Of a stretch of DNA of 64,000 nt, positions 1 to 9,745 are shown in pieces; the first letter of the stretch is position 1, and every line of letters starts with the position of its first letter. The stretch is from Melitaea cinxia (taxonomy: Eukaryota; Arthropoda; Insecta; Lepidoptera; Nymphalidae). The position numbers were made by a program, and so were the translations under genes. The stretch is from contig NC_059413.1 of NCBI RefSeq assembly GCF_905220565.1, forward strand, positions 10,792,001-10,856,000. Direction: 5' to 3'. The notes under the pieces are model-generated. The model ran no database searches. It was given only the letters and a program-made list of their open reading frames with translations, and was not told where the DNA came from.

Positions 1-396
1 TTTCTACGTGTTTTGACATAATGAGTTCGTTTTGTAGAATGCAAGTGTACAGGGACCTATATGTAAATATTTACCTATTTTATCTTCTATATACGAGTAG
101 CGAATCGTCAAAATATATGTACGCGCATAACTTCCAAACGACTACATCATATTTAATAATTCTCGATGGTTTATACGTTACGATATAATCATAAAAAAAT
201 ATGGCATTATGAACTTCGCTGGATCAACTAATTTAATATAACACAAGACATCTTTTAGGGCCCCATATTTGAAATTGCTATAGTCCAAAATATTATTTTT
301 TCGTTTTTATTTCATAATTCTCGAATACGCGTCATTATTTAGGTACATATTTTGGTATACATTTTTTGTACGTACATGATGCTGTATGCATTTACT
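1..396. other. Intergenic, nothing recognised
   Basis: AT-rich sequence without a credible open frame, tRNA-like fold or repeat end that I can recognise. It runs up to the start of the first SINE A copy. Confidence 0.4.
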
Positions 397-591
397 ATGT
401 GGTTACGGCATTAAGAATGTAGCTACCCCTTCTCTTCTTGTGGGTGTCGTAAGAGGTGACTAAGGGATAACATAGTTCCACTACCACCTTGGATTTTAAA
501 AAGCCCACCGATGACGGTATAAACATCCAACTGCTCGCTTTAAAATACACAGGTCGAAGACGGGTAGCAGCGTCTTCGATGCGACAAAGCA
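397..591 (+). repeat. SINE A, 5' part only
   Basis: This is the 5' portion of the commonest short repeat in the window (SINE A, about 335 bp). It starts near the usual GTGTGGCTACGGC and contains the CGAAGACGGGTAGCAGCGTCTTCG hairpin region. It stops abruptly after GCGACAAAGC, where a SINE B copy on the other strand begins, so it was cut short or split and lost its RTE-like tail. Confidence 0.75.
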
Positions 592-825
592 AAATATCTA
601 CACAATACACACACAGTCGTCTGTTCCTAAAGTAAACAACTTGATGCTTGATAACAGCCGACTGGTATTGCTACATTTTTTTTCGATAAACATACTTATA
701 AATAATACATATATATAAATATATAAATAAATATTTATATTACACCCAGACTCGGGGTGGGCTTCGAACCCACAACCTTTGGAGCAGAAAGCAGGGTCAT
801 TATAAACTGCGCCAACGGGCTAGTC
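592..825 (-). repeat. SINE B, tRNA-headed, near full length
   Basis: Read on the minus strand, it opens with a tRNA-like head (GACTAGCCCGTTGGCGCAG) with an A-box-like GGCGCAG and a B-box-like GGTTCGAAGCCC. An AT-rich spacer and a body containing GTCGGCTGTT and GGAACAGACGACTGTG follow. The same head and body recur in the same order at 5.8 and 33.0 kb, which defines the family. RNA polymerase III transcription is inferred from the boxes. Confidence 0.75.
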
Positions 826-855
826 ATTTATTACACTATAAACAGATATATTAAC

Positions 856-1249
856 GTTTCAGTAAAGTAAATTGAACTCTAAACTTATTACATAACTTAT
901 TACATAACTCTAAACTTATTATTTATAATTGTAGGTATGTATACCTACTATTACAGAACATATCTATAGCATATCTCTTTCTATTTGCGAACTATAATAT
1001 ATAGAACCATTTAAAATAAATTTCAATTCTTTTTGCTCGTGTGCTTTGATACAAAAGAATCCATCTATTTTTAAACTTAATTTATCGTATATCATTAGAT
1101 TGCCAAATAAGCCATACACACGAATACATTATAATGCCACGTGTATCAATTTATCATTTTATTTTATAACTAAACCGGAAACCGACAATTTGCAAGACGT
1201 ATTATGTTTTACCCCGGGATATTCAAATACTGCACGTGTTTATTCTTAT
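856..1249 (+). repeat. Dispersed duplicate, copy 1
   Basis: About 390 bp, nearly identical to 28980-29336 in the same orientation, differing by a few substitutions and small indels, including an extra CTTATTACATAA-type repeat in this copy. It has no coding potential I trust and no recognised transposon ends. Both copies stop after GTTTATT(C/T)TTATA. Here an A-run and a SINE A follow; at the other copy a Helitron follows. Confidence 0.8.
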
Positions 1250-1272
1250 AAAAAAAAAAGGTTATTCTTATG

Positions 1273-1614
1273 TGCTGTGTGGCTACGGCACTAAAGAATT
1301 TAGCCACCCCCTCTCTTCCCGTGGGTGTCGTAAGAGGCGACTAAGGGATAACAAGGTTCCACAACCACCTTGGAACTTAAGAAGCTGACCGATGGCGGGA
1401 TAACCATCCAACTGCTGGTTTTGAAATACACAGGCCGAAGACGGGCAGCAGCGTCTTCGGTGCGACAAAGCCAGTACTGCGGTCACCAACCCGCCTGCCC
1501 AGCGTGGTGACTATGGGCAAAACACATGAGTTCACTCCATTTTTGGTGCGAACTTGTGGAGACCTATGTCCAGCAGTGGACTGTAATAGGCTGGAATGAT
1601 GATGATGATGATGA
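1273..1614 (+). repeat. SINE A, full length
   Basis: A complete SINE A unit runs from GCTGTGTGGCTACGGC to a (GATGAT)n tail. Its last 60 bases read as the C-terminal codons of an RTE LINE (an ETYVQQWTVIG-like ending here). Open frames inside it are repeat shadows, because the same frames recur in every copy. Confidence 0.85.
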
Positions 1615-2127
1615 CGTACATGATACGTTGTATACGCAAGTACATAAGTATTTTGTACACATATTATCCGTTATATCAACTTTTATTTTACTGTCTGTTG
1701 TGTCAGTCTGATGAGATGTGTACCTATATGGCTATAAACTCATGAAGCGAATATTAGCCCACCGTGGCGTAAAAAAGAGCATTTCAACGCCTTTGAAGTT
1801 TTTTGTATAATGCAGCTTTTTTGAATTACAACAGAGATTTACTTTTTTTTATCTTGGTTGTTTTACGTTCGTTTTTCACTAATAGTGCATGTTTTTAACA
1901 TACACACAAGTACAAACTTTATACAACACAGTACAAATTTTATCGCTTTGGTAAAATAAATCGGTAGAGGTAGGTACATTTAATTATTATGTCAGTGCTT
2001 ACTGATTTAATATAATCTAGAAAATAATATCAAAACGACAATACATGACATTACAAATGAAAGTATTTTCCTAATTTTGACTATTTAGTATTTGATAATA
2101 AAATTAGTTTGGATATTTAATTTCTAA
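1615..2127. other. Intergenic, nothing recognised
   Basis: AT-rich, with short homopolymer runs and no recognised repeat end, tRNA fold or coding exon. Confidence 0.4.
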
Positions 2128-2454
2128 GCTGTGTGGCTACGGCAATAAAGAATATAGCCACCCCCTCTGTTCCCGTGGGTGTCCTAAGAGGCGACTAAGG
2201 GATAACACACTTCCACTACCACCTTGGAACTTGTGAAGCCGACCAATGGCAGGATAACCATCCAACTGCTGGCTTTGAAATACACAGGGCCGAAGACGGG
2301 CAGCAGCGTCTTCGGTGCGACAAAGCCAGCCCTGCGGTCACCAACCCGCCTGCCCAGCGTGGTGACTATGGGCACACATGAGTTCACGCCATTTCTGGCA
2401 CAAAATTGTGTAGGCTTATGTCCAGCAGTGGACTGCGATTGGCTGAAGTGTGAT
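2128..2454 (+). repeat. SINE A, full length, worn tail
   Basis: It has the same start and internal landmarks as the 1273 copy, but the tail is degraded to GGCTGAAGTGTGAT without a clean (GATGAT)n array, so it is probably older. Confidence 0.8.
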
Positions 2455-2941
2455 ATTTCATTTCTATAAATAAGCTTTTTGATCCCTGCACAATCTTAGT
2501 GTCAGTTTACGCGATTTAAATCTGCGACAGCAGTTATACCTACCTGCGGTTCAAATGCCACTGCGTCCGTCCACATCCACTGCATCTGTGGTCAACAAGT
2601 TATGTCACGTTTTATGAAGGGCGATGCTAAGACGCGTAACAGTACCTACTCTCAGTGTAAATCCGTAGACAGTCATGGTACGCTACGGTGTGAGTCGGTG
2701 ACTGAACGGTCTAGTAAGCAATATATCATATTAAGGTACAAAAGAGATTTTTTCGCATGGGCCGATACAGTTTCATTTGTGGTATGGTCTGGCAAGTATA
2801 GGTATATCGATATAGGCAAAATCCTTAAGTATTAGAGCTTTATTTTGTTCAATTCATCTTACTCATAGACGCCTTATTTTTTTTTTATTGCGCTAATTAT
2901 AAGAGTTATGAGAGATATAATTTTAAACATTTTTTTTGAAT
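2455..2941. other. Unexplained stretch with a short open frame
   Basis: Base composition is more balanced than in the neighbouring sequence. A 77-codon open frame (2602-2835, plus) has no motif I recognise and no clear splice signals. It may be an unrecognised repeat fragment or chance. Confidence 0.25.
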
Positions 2942-3057
2942 ATCATATCAAAAATTGACCGCTCCAGCGGGGTTCGAACCCGCGTCTCCGACTGACCGTG
3001 TCGGCGCTCTAGCCAATTAAGCTATGGAACGATGTGGGTACAAATTTTTGATATGAT
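2942..3057. repeat. tRNA-like unit framed by a 15-bp inverted repeat
   Basis: ATCATATCAAAAATT (2942-2956) is the exact reverse complement of AATTTTTGATATGAT (3043-3057). The arms closely flank the tRNA-like sequence at 2959-3031, so the whole could fold back or be a tiny mobile unit. I see no other copy in the window. Confidence 0.6.
2959..3031 (-). pseudogene. tRNA-like sequence with an odd anticodon loop
   Basis: 73 nt folding as a tRNA: acceptor CGTTCCA with TGGAGCG, D stem GCTT with GAGC, anticodon stem CCGAC with GTCGG, and a perfect T arm GCGGG-TTCGAAC-CCCGC. The seven-base anticodon loop is ACGGTCA. The near-universal U33 is C, and the nominal anticodon would be GGT (Thr). No T-run terminator follows immediately. 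I therefore call it a tRNA-derived pseudogene or SINE head rather than a working tRNA; the intact stems are notable. Confidence 0.6.
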
Positions 3058-3373
3058 GATTTTTATTTTCGGTTTAAGCGAACCGTGGCGCCGTCTATAG
3101 TGAGTTTTTTACAGAAACCCGTAACTATTCAAAGTTTCATATTACAATGAAAATCTTTGACAGGAGACGACACCATGCCATGTGGGTAACACAAAAATAA
3201 ATTCGTACATATTAGATATAATTTTTTTTGTGTTAATTGGTTATTAGTATATTGACAGATTATCAAAATATCGTGAAATGTCTTATACGCCAAAAACATT
3301 AAATATTATTAGTATTTAATTGCATAGTCTAGTCATGTCAACAGTTATTATAAAAATCAACCTCTTTAGTAAA

Positions 3374-3800
3374 CTAGCTGTCACCCGTGACTTCATCCGC
3401 GTGGTAGATTGTATCTGCACCATTATTTTTTTAACCATTATTTTTTTAACTGCGTGATCCTGATACCGTAAGAATTATGGGATAAAAAGTATATGTTGGC
3501 CATATCTTAAGGATCTCCTCCTTAAGATATGACCTCCTTTTTCTTACTTAAGGATTTTAGTGTTTTTTGCTTGCAAAAATTGTCATATTTTAGAAAAATG
3601 TTTGGTGCTCTTATATATCTATCTGGGAGGTAGGAACTCGCGTGCGGTAAATTCGGTTATTTCCGCGTAAATCCCAAATTCCTGAGAATTCCGGGATAAA
3701 AGGTAGCCTATATGTTGCTTTACAACCTCCTCTATCCGTCAGTGAATATCCCAAAATTTCCAAAAATTTTAAAATCGTTTGCGTTCTACTATTATATAAA
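3374..3800 (-). mobile_element. Helitron-like, non-autonomous, degenerate
   Basis: The minus-strand 3' end reads CGCGGATGAAGTCACGGGTGACAG-type sequence followed by CTAG and a T flank, the Helitron 3' signature. The 5' limit is unclear (about 3.8 kb). A perfect 13-bp hairpin lies inside at 3501-3531 (arms CATATCTTAAGGA and its complement, 5-nt loop). Confidence 0.55.
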
Positions 3801-4867
3801 TAACTAAATGCACTTGAAAAAAAACACAGTCATTCTGAAATCAAAGCCAGACACTTAAATTTTATTTATATGAATGAAATATGGAATGATAGATTAGAAG
3901 AACTTCAAGACATTTGTCACTTGTTACCGTGTACTTACATGTTACCCTAAATACTTTACTAATTGATGCACTTAAACTAAACCAAAACTATATTTAAAAA
4001 ACCATTAGTAAAAAAAGCTTCTAAGAATGGATGACTTACTTGTTTTTTTTAATCTTTAAAGATATAAGCGTGAATTATGTGTTGTTTAGGGCTGTACTTA
4101 AATATATATCATTTAATTTTTATGACTACTTTCTTGTACACTTTCTATAGAGATGTATTTACTCATTAATTATAAAGAATCAGATGTTACTATGATAGTA
4201 TTGGATGCATCTGGTATATTTTGTAATATTACAATAGACTATATTCACCTTTGAAGAGACAGATGATGTCTGTTTTACACCTTTTTTTTTTAAATAAATG
4301 TGTAGCAATTCATGTAGTGGAAACTTTACAGGCTGGCAGGATACAAATAGTTGAGTTATGTTGAAATTGTATTTCTAATAAAGATTGGTAACGATAGTAT
4401 CATTTCCTCGGATATTGTGATACAATAAGAAGGTAATAATTGTCAAAAGTGGTCATCTCCACATTTAAAGTAAAACCTTATTTGGTATAAATATATATCT
4501 ACTGAGGATTTGAACTTTTTCTATAATTTTTTGACCAATTTTAACATAATGTATATTACTTAATAAGTAATTTTTAGCGTCTTGTTTTTTTTTAAATATA
4601 GTCTTGCAAAAAAAAATCACTTTCGAATGTTGCCGTAATTGCAAATGTGGAAGAGTAAAATAATTGACTAGTTTAGTAACCTCCTGAAATAAATATTTAG
4701 TAGCTGCATAAGCACAAATGGTCACTTTACTTTTACTTTTTAGTTATATTAGCGTTTGGTAAATTAATTACGCGTTAAGGTAAAAAATATCACCGATTTG
4801 AAATGCAAAAAAAAAAATCGAAACTTAACTCCGCAGCTACTCTTTAAAAAATACTGTAAATTATAAA
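3801..4867. other. Intergenic, nothing recognised
   Basis: AT-rich and full of A/T homopolymers. An 86-codon minus open frame (4465-4725) has low complexity and no motif, and I do not accept it as a gene. Confidence 0.4.
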
Positions 4868-5330
4868 CTAGCTGTGCCCGCGACTACGTGTGGAATAGTG
4901 ATTTTGGAAAGCATTTTTAGATATATGTTTTGGTTTATTTTGGACATCAGAACAGCTCCAATATTTTGTCTCTTGTCGCAAACTTATAAAACATTCACAT
5001 AAACCTTTTCATCCTCTATTCCCTATTGTTATTTTAGAGCCTTGAGAATAAAACTTTTACAAATATTAAATGTCTAATTTATTTGTACAGTCAACACCCT
5101 AAAAAATAAGGTTCAACCTTCTGCTCTAAAAATGACGATACTTCCATACAACCTTTCATCCCCACCTTTCGACCCCTTACACCCCTTTTTGACATTAAAA
5201 AGTAGCCTATCTTTCTCAGGCTCTAGATTATCTGTGTACCAAATTTCATTTAAATCGGCTCTGTAGTTTTGGTGTGAAAGCGCGACACACAGACAGATTT
5301 ACTCGCATTTATAATATTAATATTTAAGGA
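4868..5330 (-). mobile_element. Helitron-like, non-autonomous, both ends visible
   Basis: On the minus strand it starts with 5'-TC after an A and ends with CTAG before a T, so the insertion is between A and T as Helitrons do. The interior includes the lepidopteran block around CACCAAAACTACAGAGCCG and the CTAGAGCCTGAGAAAG stretch. There is no transposase frame, so it depends on a Rep/helicase supplied elsewhere. Confidence 0.75.
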
Positions 5331-5785
5331 TATAGTCATGTCTTGGATGTAACACAAAGTCACCAAACCGATAGCTATATGTATTTTATAATTTAAATCG
5401 AGATTGCTCTTTTATTACAACCCTTAAGTTACGACGGAGAGATAAACAAATTCATTTCAAACGATCCAGAAAGGTTTACTCGAGTAACAGTTTAAGTGTT
5501 GTTCAACTTATGTGACTTGATTTATAGTGTCAACGTCCTAATTAACGGTAACCAATAAGGATTTTAACGTGCCTACATTTACGTATGGATGCCTTAATTA
5601 CAAATGTCATTAGATTAGGGAACTGTCTTGATTGACGTTTATATTAATATTATTTATGAGACGAGAACTCCTGTACTTAAAATGTATATTTTAAATAGAA
5701 TAATTGAAATAAAAAATATTATTTTAATAAAGGATATAAAAATTTATCGTAAACTGTATACGTTTTAAAGATTTATAGACTTCGA
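5331..5785. other. Intergenic, nothing recognised
   Basis: AT-rich with no recognised ends or exons. Confidence 0.4.
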
Positions 5786-6018
5786 CTAGCCCGTGCGCGT
5801 TTTTGTAATATCTCTGCTTTCTGCTCCGGAAGTTGCGGGATGGATTTCCGCCGCAGTGTGGGTGTATATATCTTTTTATTTATATGTATACTGTATTTCT
5901 ATGTACATTTATCAACAAAAAAATATAGCTATAATAGTCGGCTGTTGCCTGTAACACAAGCTTTAAGTTTCTTACCATAGGAACAGATGACTGTGTGTGT
6001 ACGTTATAAGATATTTAT
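5786..6018 (+). repeat. SINE B, tRNA-headed
   Basis: The head GACTAGCCCGTGCGCG with a decayed B box is followed by the AT-rich spacer and the SINE B body (AGTCGGCTGTTGCC, GGAACAGATGACTG). It ends in TTTATTTATT, immediately followed by a Helitron. The 33.0-kb copy has the same SINE B to Helitron junction. Confidence 0.75.
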
Positions 6019-6024
6019 TTATTA

Positions 6025-6341
6025 CTAGCTGTGCCCACGACTTCGTCCGCGTAGAATTTAAAAAAGTTTTTGTTCAGTTCTCAGAATTATAATATGATAT
6101 ATATTTCTAAAATAAAAGTAGCCTAAGTTACTCTTTGCTACATCAGCTATCCGCCAGTGAAAGTCCCGTCGAAATCGGTCCAGCCATTTCAGAGATTAGC
6201 CGGGACAAACAGACAGACAGACAAAATTCGTACAAAATATTATTCTGGTATATGTACCGTGTATACATCCATATGCTTTAGTAAAAAGCTGTTATTTTAA
6301 TATTACAAACAGACGCTCCAATTTTTATTGATTTCTATAGA
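6025..6341 (-). mobile_element. Helitron-like, non-autonomous (CTAGCTGTGCCC subfamily)
   Basis: Minus-strand ends are TCTATAGA at the 5' side after A, and a GACGAAGTCG hairpin plus CTAG before T at the 3' side. The interior (CGGTCCAGCC, CAGACAGACAGAC) matches copies at 23.4, 33.2 and 44.8 kb. No coding capacity. Confidence 0.8.
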
Positions 6342-7269
6342 TTTATATATGTTAACTATTCAAAGTTTACCTAATATACAAAAATGTATGGTACATATTC
6401 CATTATGCTAATTGTAAATGAAAACTTGACACTTTAATTATAAAATATTTTTTTTTTTTTGTAAATAATGAAAAACAGGAATTAGACATATTTAATGTAG
6501 GTACAATTTATACCTACACAAAACCTAGTTATAAATAACAATTGTCAACCGTTATGGTCTGTTACTCAAACTGTGATAATTGATGTTTTGGTTCTAACTT
6601 TAAGGAAAGTTAAAGTATTTGATTGAACATGAAATCCTGGCCATAAATCCATATCCACCATAAACAATGTCATTGTTAAGCACTCAACTTTGTATCACGC
6701 ACATAGATTATTGGCGTAGCAATTCCTAAGTGTAGTCATTTAGTCACGATAGGGGGAAATCCCAAGTGCAACAAACTTGACGGCATATCGTGGAAGCGAA
6801 TAAATTATTTTGTCACAAGCTAGAATCGAAACTTTGAATAGAAACTGCACTTTATGACAATGTGTTACCATTTGTGTTTTTATTTATTATCCACATACTA
6901 TTTTTTCGAATGCTAACCATTTCTATTTGAAATCATAAAAAAATTATAAAAATATCTTTAACATACTCAAGATTGTTTTTTTCTAAGGTAAAAAAATAAG
7001 GGCTTGAGTTATAGATAACAAACAACTAATACAGCTACAACAGTTAAAATCTGATCGTGGAATATTTTTAAAGGTATTCTGAAATTAGAACTTTGTTAAT
7101 CTCCAGATAAAAATTAAACCTAATAATATAAAAAATGATTGATGTTAAAAATTTAAATAGAGATGAGTGTCCATAATGTTCATTTGTACCTAAATTGCGT
7201 CACTCTTAAAATAAATAATGTACTAATTACTGTATTAGTAATAAGTTTTATTGTGTTTCTTTGTTCTAG
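6342..7269. other. Intergenic, nothing recognised
   Basis: AT-rich, low-complexity patches only; it leads into a polypyrimidine tract and AG at 7269. Confidence 0.4.
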
Positions 7270-7356
7270 GTTAAAGAAGATTGTGATGATACTCGGTATC
7301 TGCGGGAGCTTTTGATGAACTTTTTAAGATATTTTAGAAGAAAAAAATGTAAATGA
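7270..7356 (+). CDS. Possible terminal coding exon, unknown product
   Basis: A good splice acceptor (TGTTTCTTTGTTCTAG) is followed by 28 open codons and a TGA. The predicted peptide is mixed acidic/basic (starts VKEDCDDTRYLRELL, ends FRRKKCK). No family is recognised and no polyadenylation signal is obvious. It could be chance in a 64-kb window; an exon is the more interesting reading. Confidence 0.2.
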   Translation, partial: VKEDCDDTRYLRELLMNFLRYFRRKKCK

Positions 7357-7584
7357 AATATATTATATACTCGACATTAATAAGTAGTTTCATTTCTTTT
7401 ATTTTTTGTTACAGTATCCTAATTAATAAGTAGCCCTCTACTGACACATTTTATAAATTTACCAGTTGTACCTACATTAATATAATGCGTTAAATGACGA
7501 AGTATATTCCCACATAATTTCGAATGAATTTCGTATAATAATTTGAATATTACACGCTTGCATAATCTGGAGGTTTAAATTTTA

Positions 7585-7795
7585 TCTTATATATAAAATT
7601 CTCGTGTCACAATGCAAGTTGCCATACTCTTCCGAAACGTCTGGGCCGATTTTTATGAAACTTTGTGTGCATATCAGGTACGTCTGAAAATGGGCGAATA
7701 TCTATTTTTCATAACCGTAAGTTATAAGGGGGGGGGGGGGATTAAGGGGACGTTTGCGGGGTCGTTTCTTATAGATTCATGGTTTTGCAATAGAT
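7585..7795 (+). mobile_element. Helitron-like 5' fragment with G-run
   Basis: It starts with TCTTATATATAAAATTCTCG after an A, a typical lepidopteran Helitron 5' end, and continues with the GGGCCGATTTTTATGAAA block. A run of 12-13 G at about 7728-7740 sits inside. The 3' CTAG end is missing. Confidence 0.65.
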
Positions 7796-7977
7796 AGTTA
7801 GGGATAAAATTAATAATACAAGAAATAGGTTAACAATGAAGCCATTTTAAATAGCAAAAATAGAAAACAGTTCAATTTATTTTTTGTAATAAATATAATA
7901 TTCGTAAATTTTAAACTAATAAAAAGTCATAAAAGTGATGAAAAGTGATGAAAATTTGTAGAAATACCTGCTCGATT

Positions 7978-7980
7978 GCC

Positions 7981-8011
<31 letters not shown>

Positions 8012-8711
8012 GAACCACCAACAGAATTGTATGTTTAAAAAATTTACAATTAGATATATGCAAAGGTATTAAGTATATACATATAATTCCTCTTAAAGGT
8101 AGTTACAGCATGCGCTTTAGACAATTGAGTCATCAGCATCAAAAGATTTTAAACATATAGGATTTAAATAAAAAAAAATACAAACAAAATAAAGAACTAA
8201 ATACATAACTATTACTATTATAAATTAAGATAAGTTAATATTAGTGCTACATAACTTTTGATTTGAGGAATCAAATGACTTTAATAGTTTCTTTTTAAAT
8301 ACAGCTAAGTTATCTGCAAAGATGTCTAATGACTTGTTTTTAACTGTAAATTCTCTGTAGAGCCTACTCAGTCTAGGGATGAGGGAATAATAACCGAGGT
8401 TTGTTCTCTGGGTTTTATAAGCAAATAGTGAAAGGGGATATCGTGGTATGCGAGAGGGAACGTTAATTGAAATTTTGCTTAGGAGTTCTGAATTATCCAC
8501 AGTTCCATTCACTAGTTTGTGTAAGAATACCATATCGAGTAGCTTGCGCCGGTTAGAGAGTGAGTTTAACCGAAACTTATTTAGCCGTGAGTAGTAGGGC
8601 ATTCTTTTGTCCTGTCCAATAGAATAAAATTGCGTAAACCGTCTCTGTATACTTTCCAATCTATCTTTATGGGTCTGGTAGTTAGGGTTCCAAATGAGCC
8701 TTATTTATTTA
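7978..8711 (-). mobile_element. 5'-truncated CR1/L2-like LINE with 14-bp target duplication
   Basis: The element lies between two exact copies of GCCTTATTTATTTA (7978-7991 and 8698-8711). It is on the minus strand, with a (TAAA)n tail at 7981-8011 and the C-terminal RT-protein codons at 8225-8659. Because the tail repeat and the target repeat share the TTTA unit, part of the duplication could be the tail itself. Confidence 0.75.
8225..8659 (-). pseudogene. C-terminal fragment of a LINE reverse transcriptase protein
   Basis: 144 codons resembling the region after the RT domain of CR1/Jockey-type proteins: an MESIQRRFTQF start as in the LERIQNV segment, then RRKLLDMVFLHKLVNG and RLYREF...FKKKLL near the end. 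The catalytic motifs are missing because the copy is 5'-truncated, so no activity is expected. The frame is open to its natural stop, suggesting moderate age. Confidence 0.7.
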
Positions 8712-8946
8712 ATATAAGAAGCAAGCACACAACACTACATAAGAACAGTGTTATTTGGCTGAGATTTTCTATAAACATGAGGCACTTCTCCAAATGACGT
8801 GCTCCAGATTTTGATAAAAATATTTTCTGCTGTTCTTTTCCTCGATGAAATATATTTTTAAATGATTTTTACCGCAAATAATTTGAACATCTTTTGCACA
8901 AATTGTCGAATATGGGCACCTAAACTGACACAAGATTGAAGAAATA

Positions 8947-9122
8947 ATAATTTGATACAGGTATAATAAGCGTCTTCGGTACGACAAAGCCAGCCCTGCG
9001 GTCACCAACCCGCCTGCCCAGCGTGGTGACTATGGGCAACACACATGAGTTCACGTTATTTTTGGCGTAAACTTTTGGAGGCCTGTGTCCAGCAGTGGAC
9101 TGTATAGGCTGTAATGATAATA
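8947..9122 (+). repeat. SINE A, 5'-truncated
   Basis: It begins at GCGTCTTCGG in mid-unit and continues through the conserved CCAACCCGCCTGCCCAGCG block to the RTE-like end. The tail has become AATGATAATAAATAAATAA. Confidence 0.75.
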
Positions 9123-9125
9123 AAT

Positions 9126-9473
9126 AAATAATAAACTTTTCCACCGTTACTCGATGTTTTAATGTTCTTCAGATATTTGAGCCCATATTAATCTCGTATA
9201 GAGTAACTTTTTCACTTTCGAGTTAGTTCAGGTCTACAGCAGTTAAACAAGTTTTCAAAGTGGTTTAGGGATTTCGTATATAATTGCCCCTAAAACTTCT
9301 CGTCCTTCCAAATCCCTGACTTAGAACAAATAAGCTTGCTGCTGTCTTATCGAAGTTCTGTGAACATCTTTCAATCTATTTTTTTGTCGATGGTAGCCGT
9401 GGTTACAATATATAAAAATTAGTCAACTTATGAATCTTTTGATAGAAACTTTTAAATTGACTTTTTAACTGAG
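9126..9473. other. Intergenic, nothing recognised
   Basis: No repeat end or exon recognised. Confidence 0.35.
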
Positions 9474-9745
9474 GTAGGGCACGGCAGGAATTTCCTGCTC
9501 AAAATCTGGAGCAGCCCGACTGGGGTAGTACCTCGACCTTATAGAAGATCACAGCTAAATAATACTGTTTTCAAGCAGTATTGTGTTCCTGTTGGTGAGT
9601 AAGGTGACCAGAGCTCCTGGGGGGATTGGGGATTGGGTCGGCAACGCGCTTGCGATGCTTCTGGTGTTGCAGGCGTCTATAAGCTACGGTAATCTCTTAC
9701 CATCAGGTGAGTCGTACGCTTGTTTGTCGACCTGGTGATATAAAA
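9474..9745 (+). repeat. Poly(A)-tailed SINE F
   Basis: A unit beginning GAGGTAGGGCACGGCAGG, with GTTGTGTTCCTG-like sequence in the middle and ending CCATCAGGTGAGTCG ... ATAAAAAAAA. A second copy is at 23132-23390. The CCATCAGGTGA end also occurs in the 3' end of the poly(A) LINE at 53.05 kb, so a Jockey-type LINE probably moves it. Confidence 0.65.

Noticed and set aside
1283..1489. Recurring 65-80 codon frames with VLPIVTTLGRRVGD or HPREERGWLNSLVP in many places
   Set aside because: They are the same frames of SINE A read on both strands; copies differ by stops and shifts as expected for non-coding repeats.
4465..4725. 86-codon minus frame
   Set aside because: Low-complexity AT-rich sequence, no motif, no splice or promoter context.
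6025..6341. SINE or LINE 3' end interpretation of the CTAGCTGTGCCC repeats
   Set aside because: TC start, hairpin then CTAG end, A/T insertion and absence of target duplications fit Helitrons.
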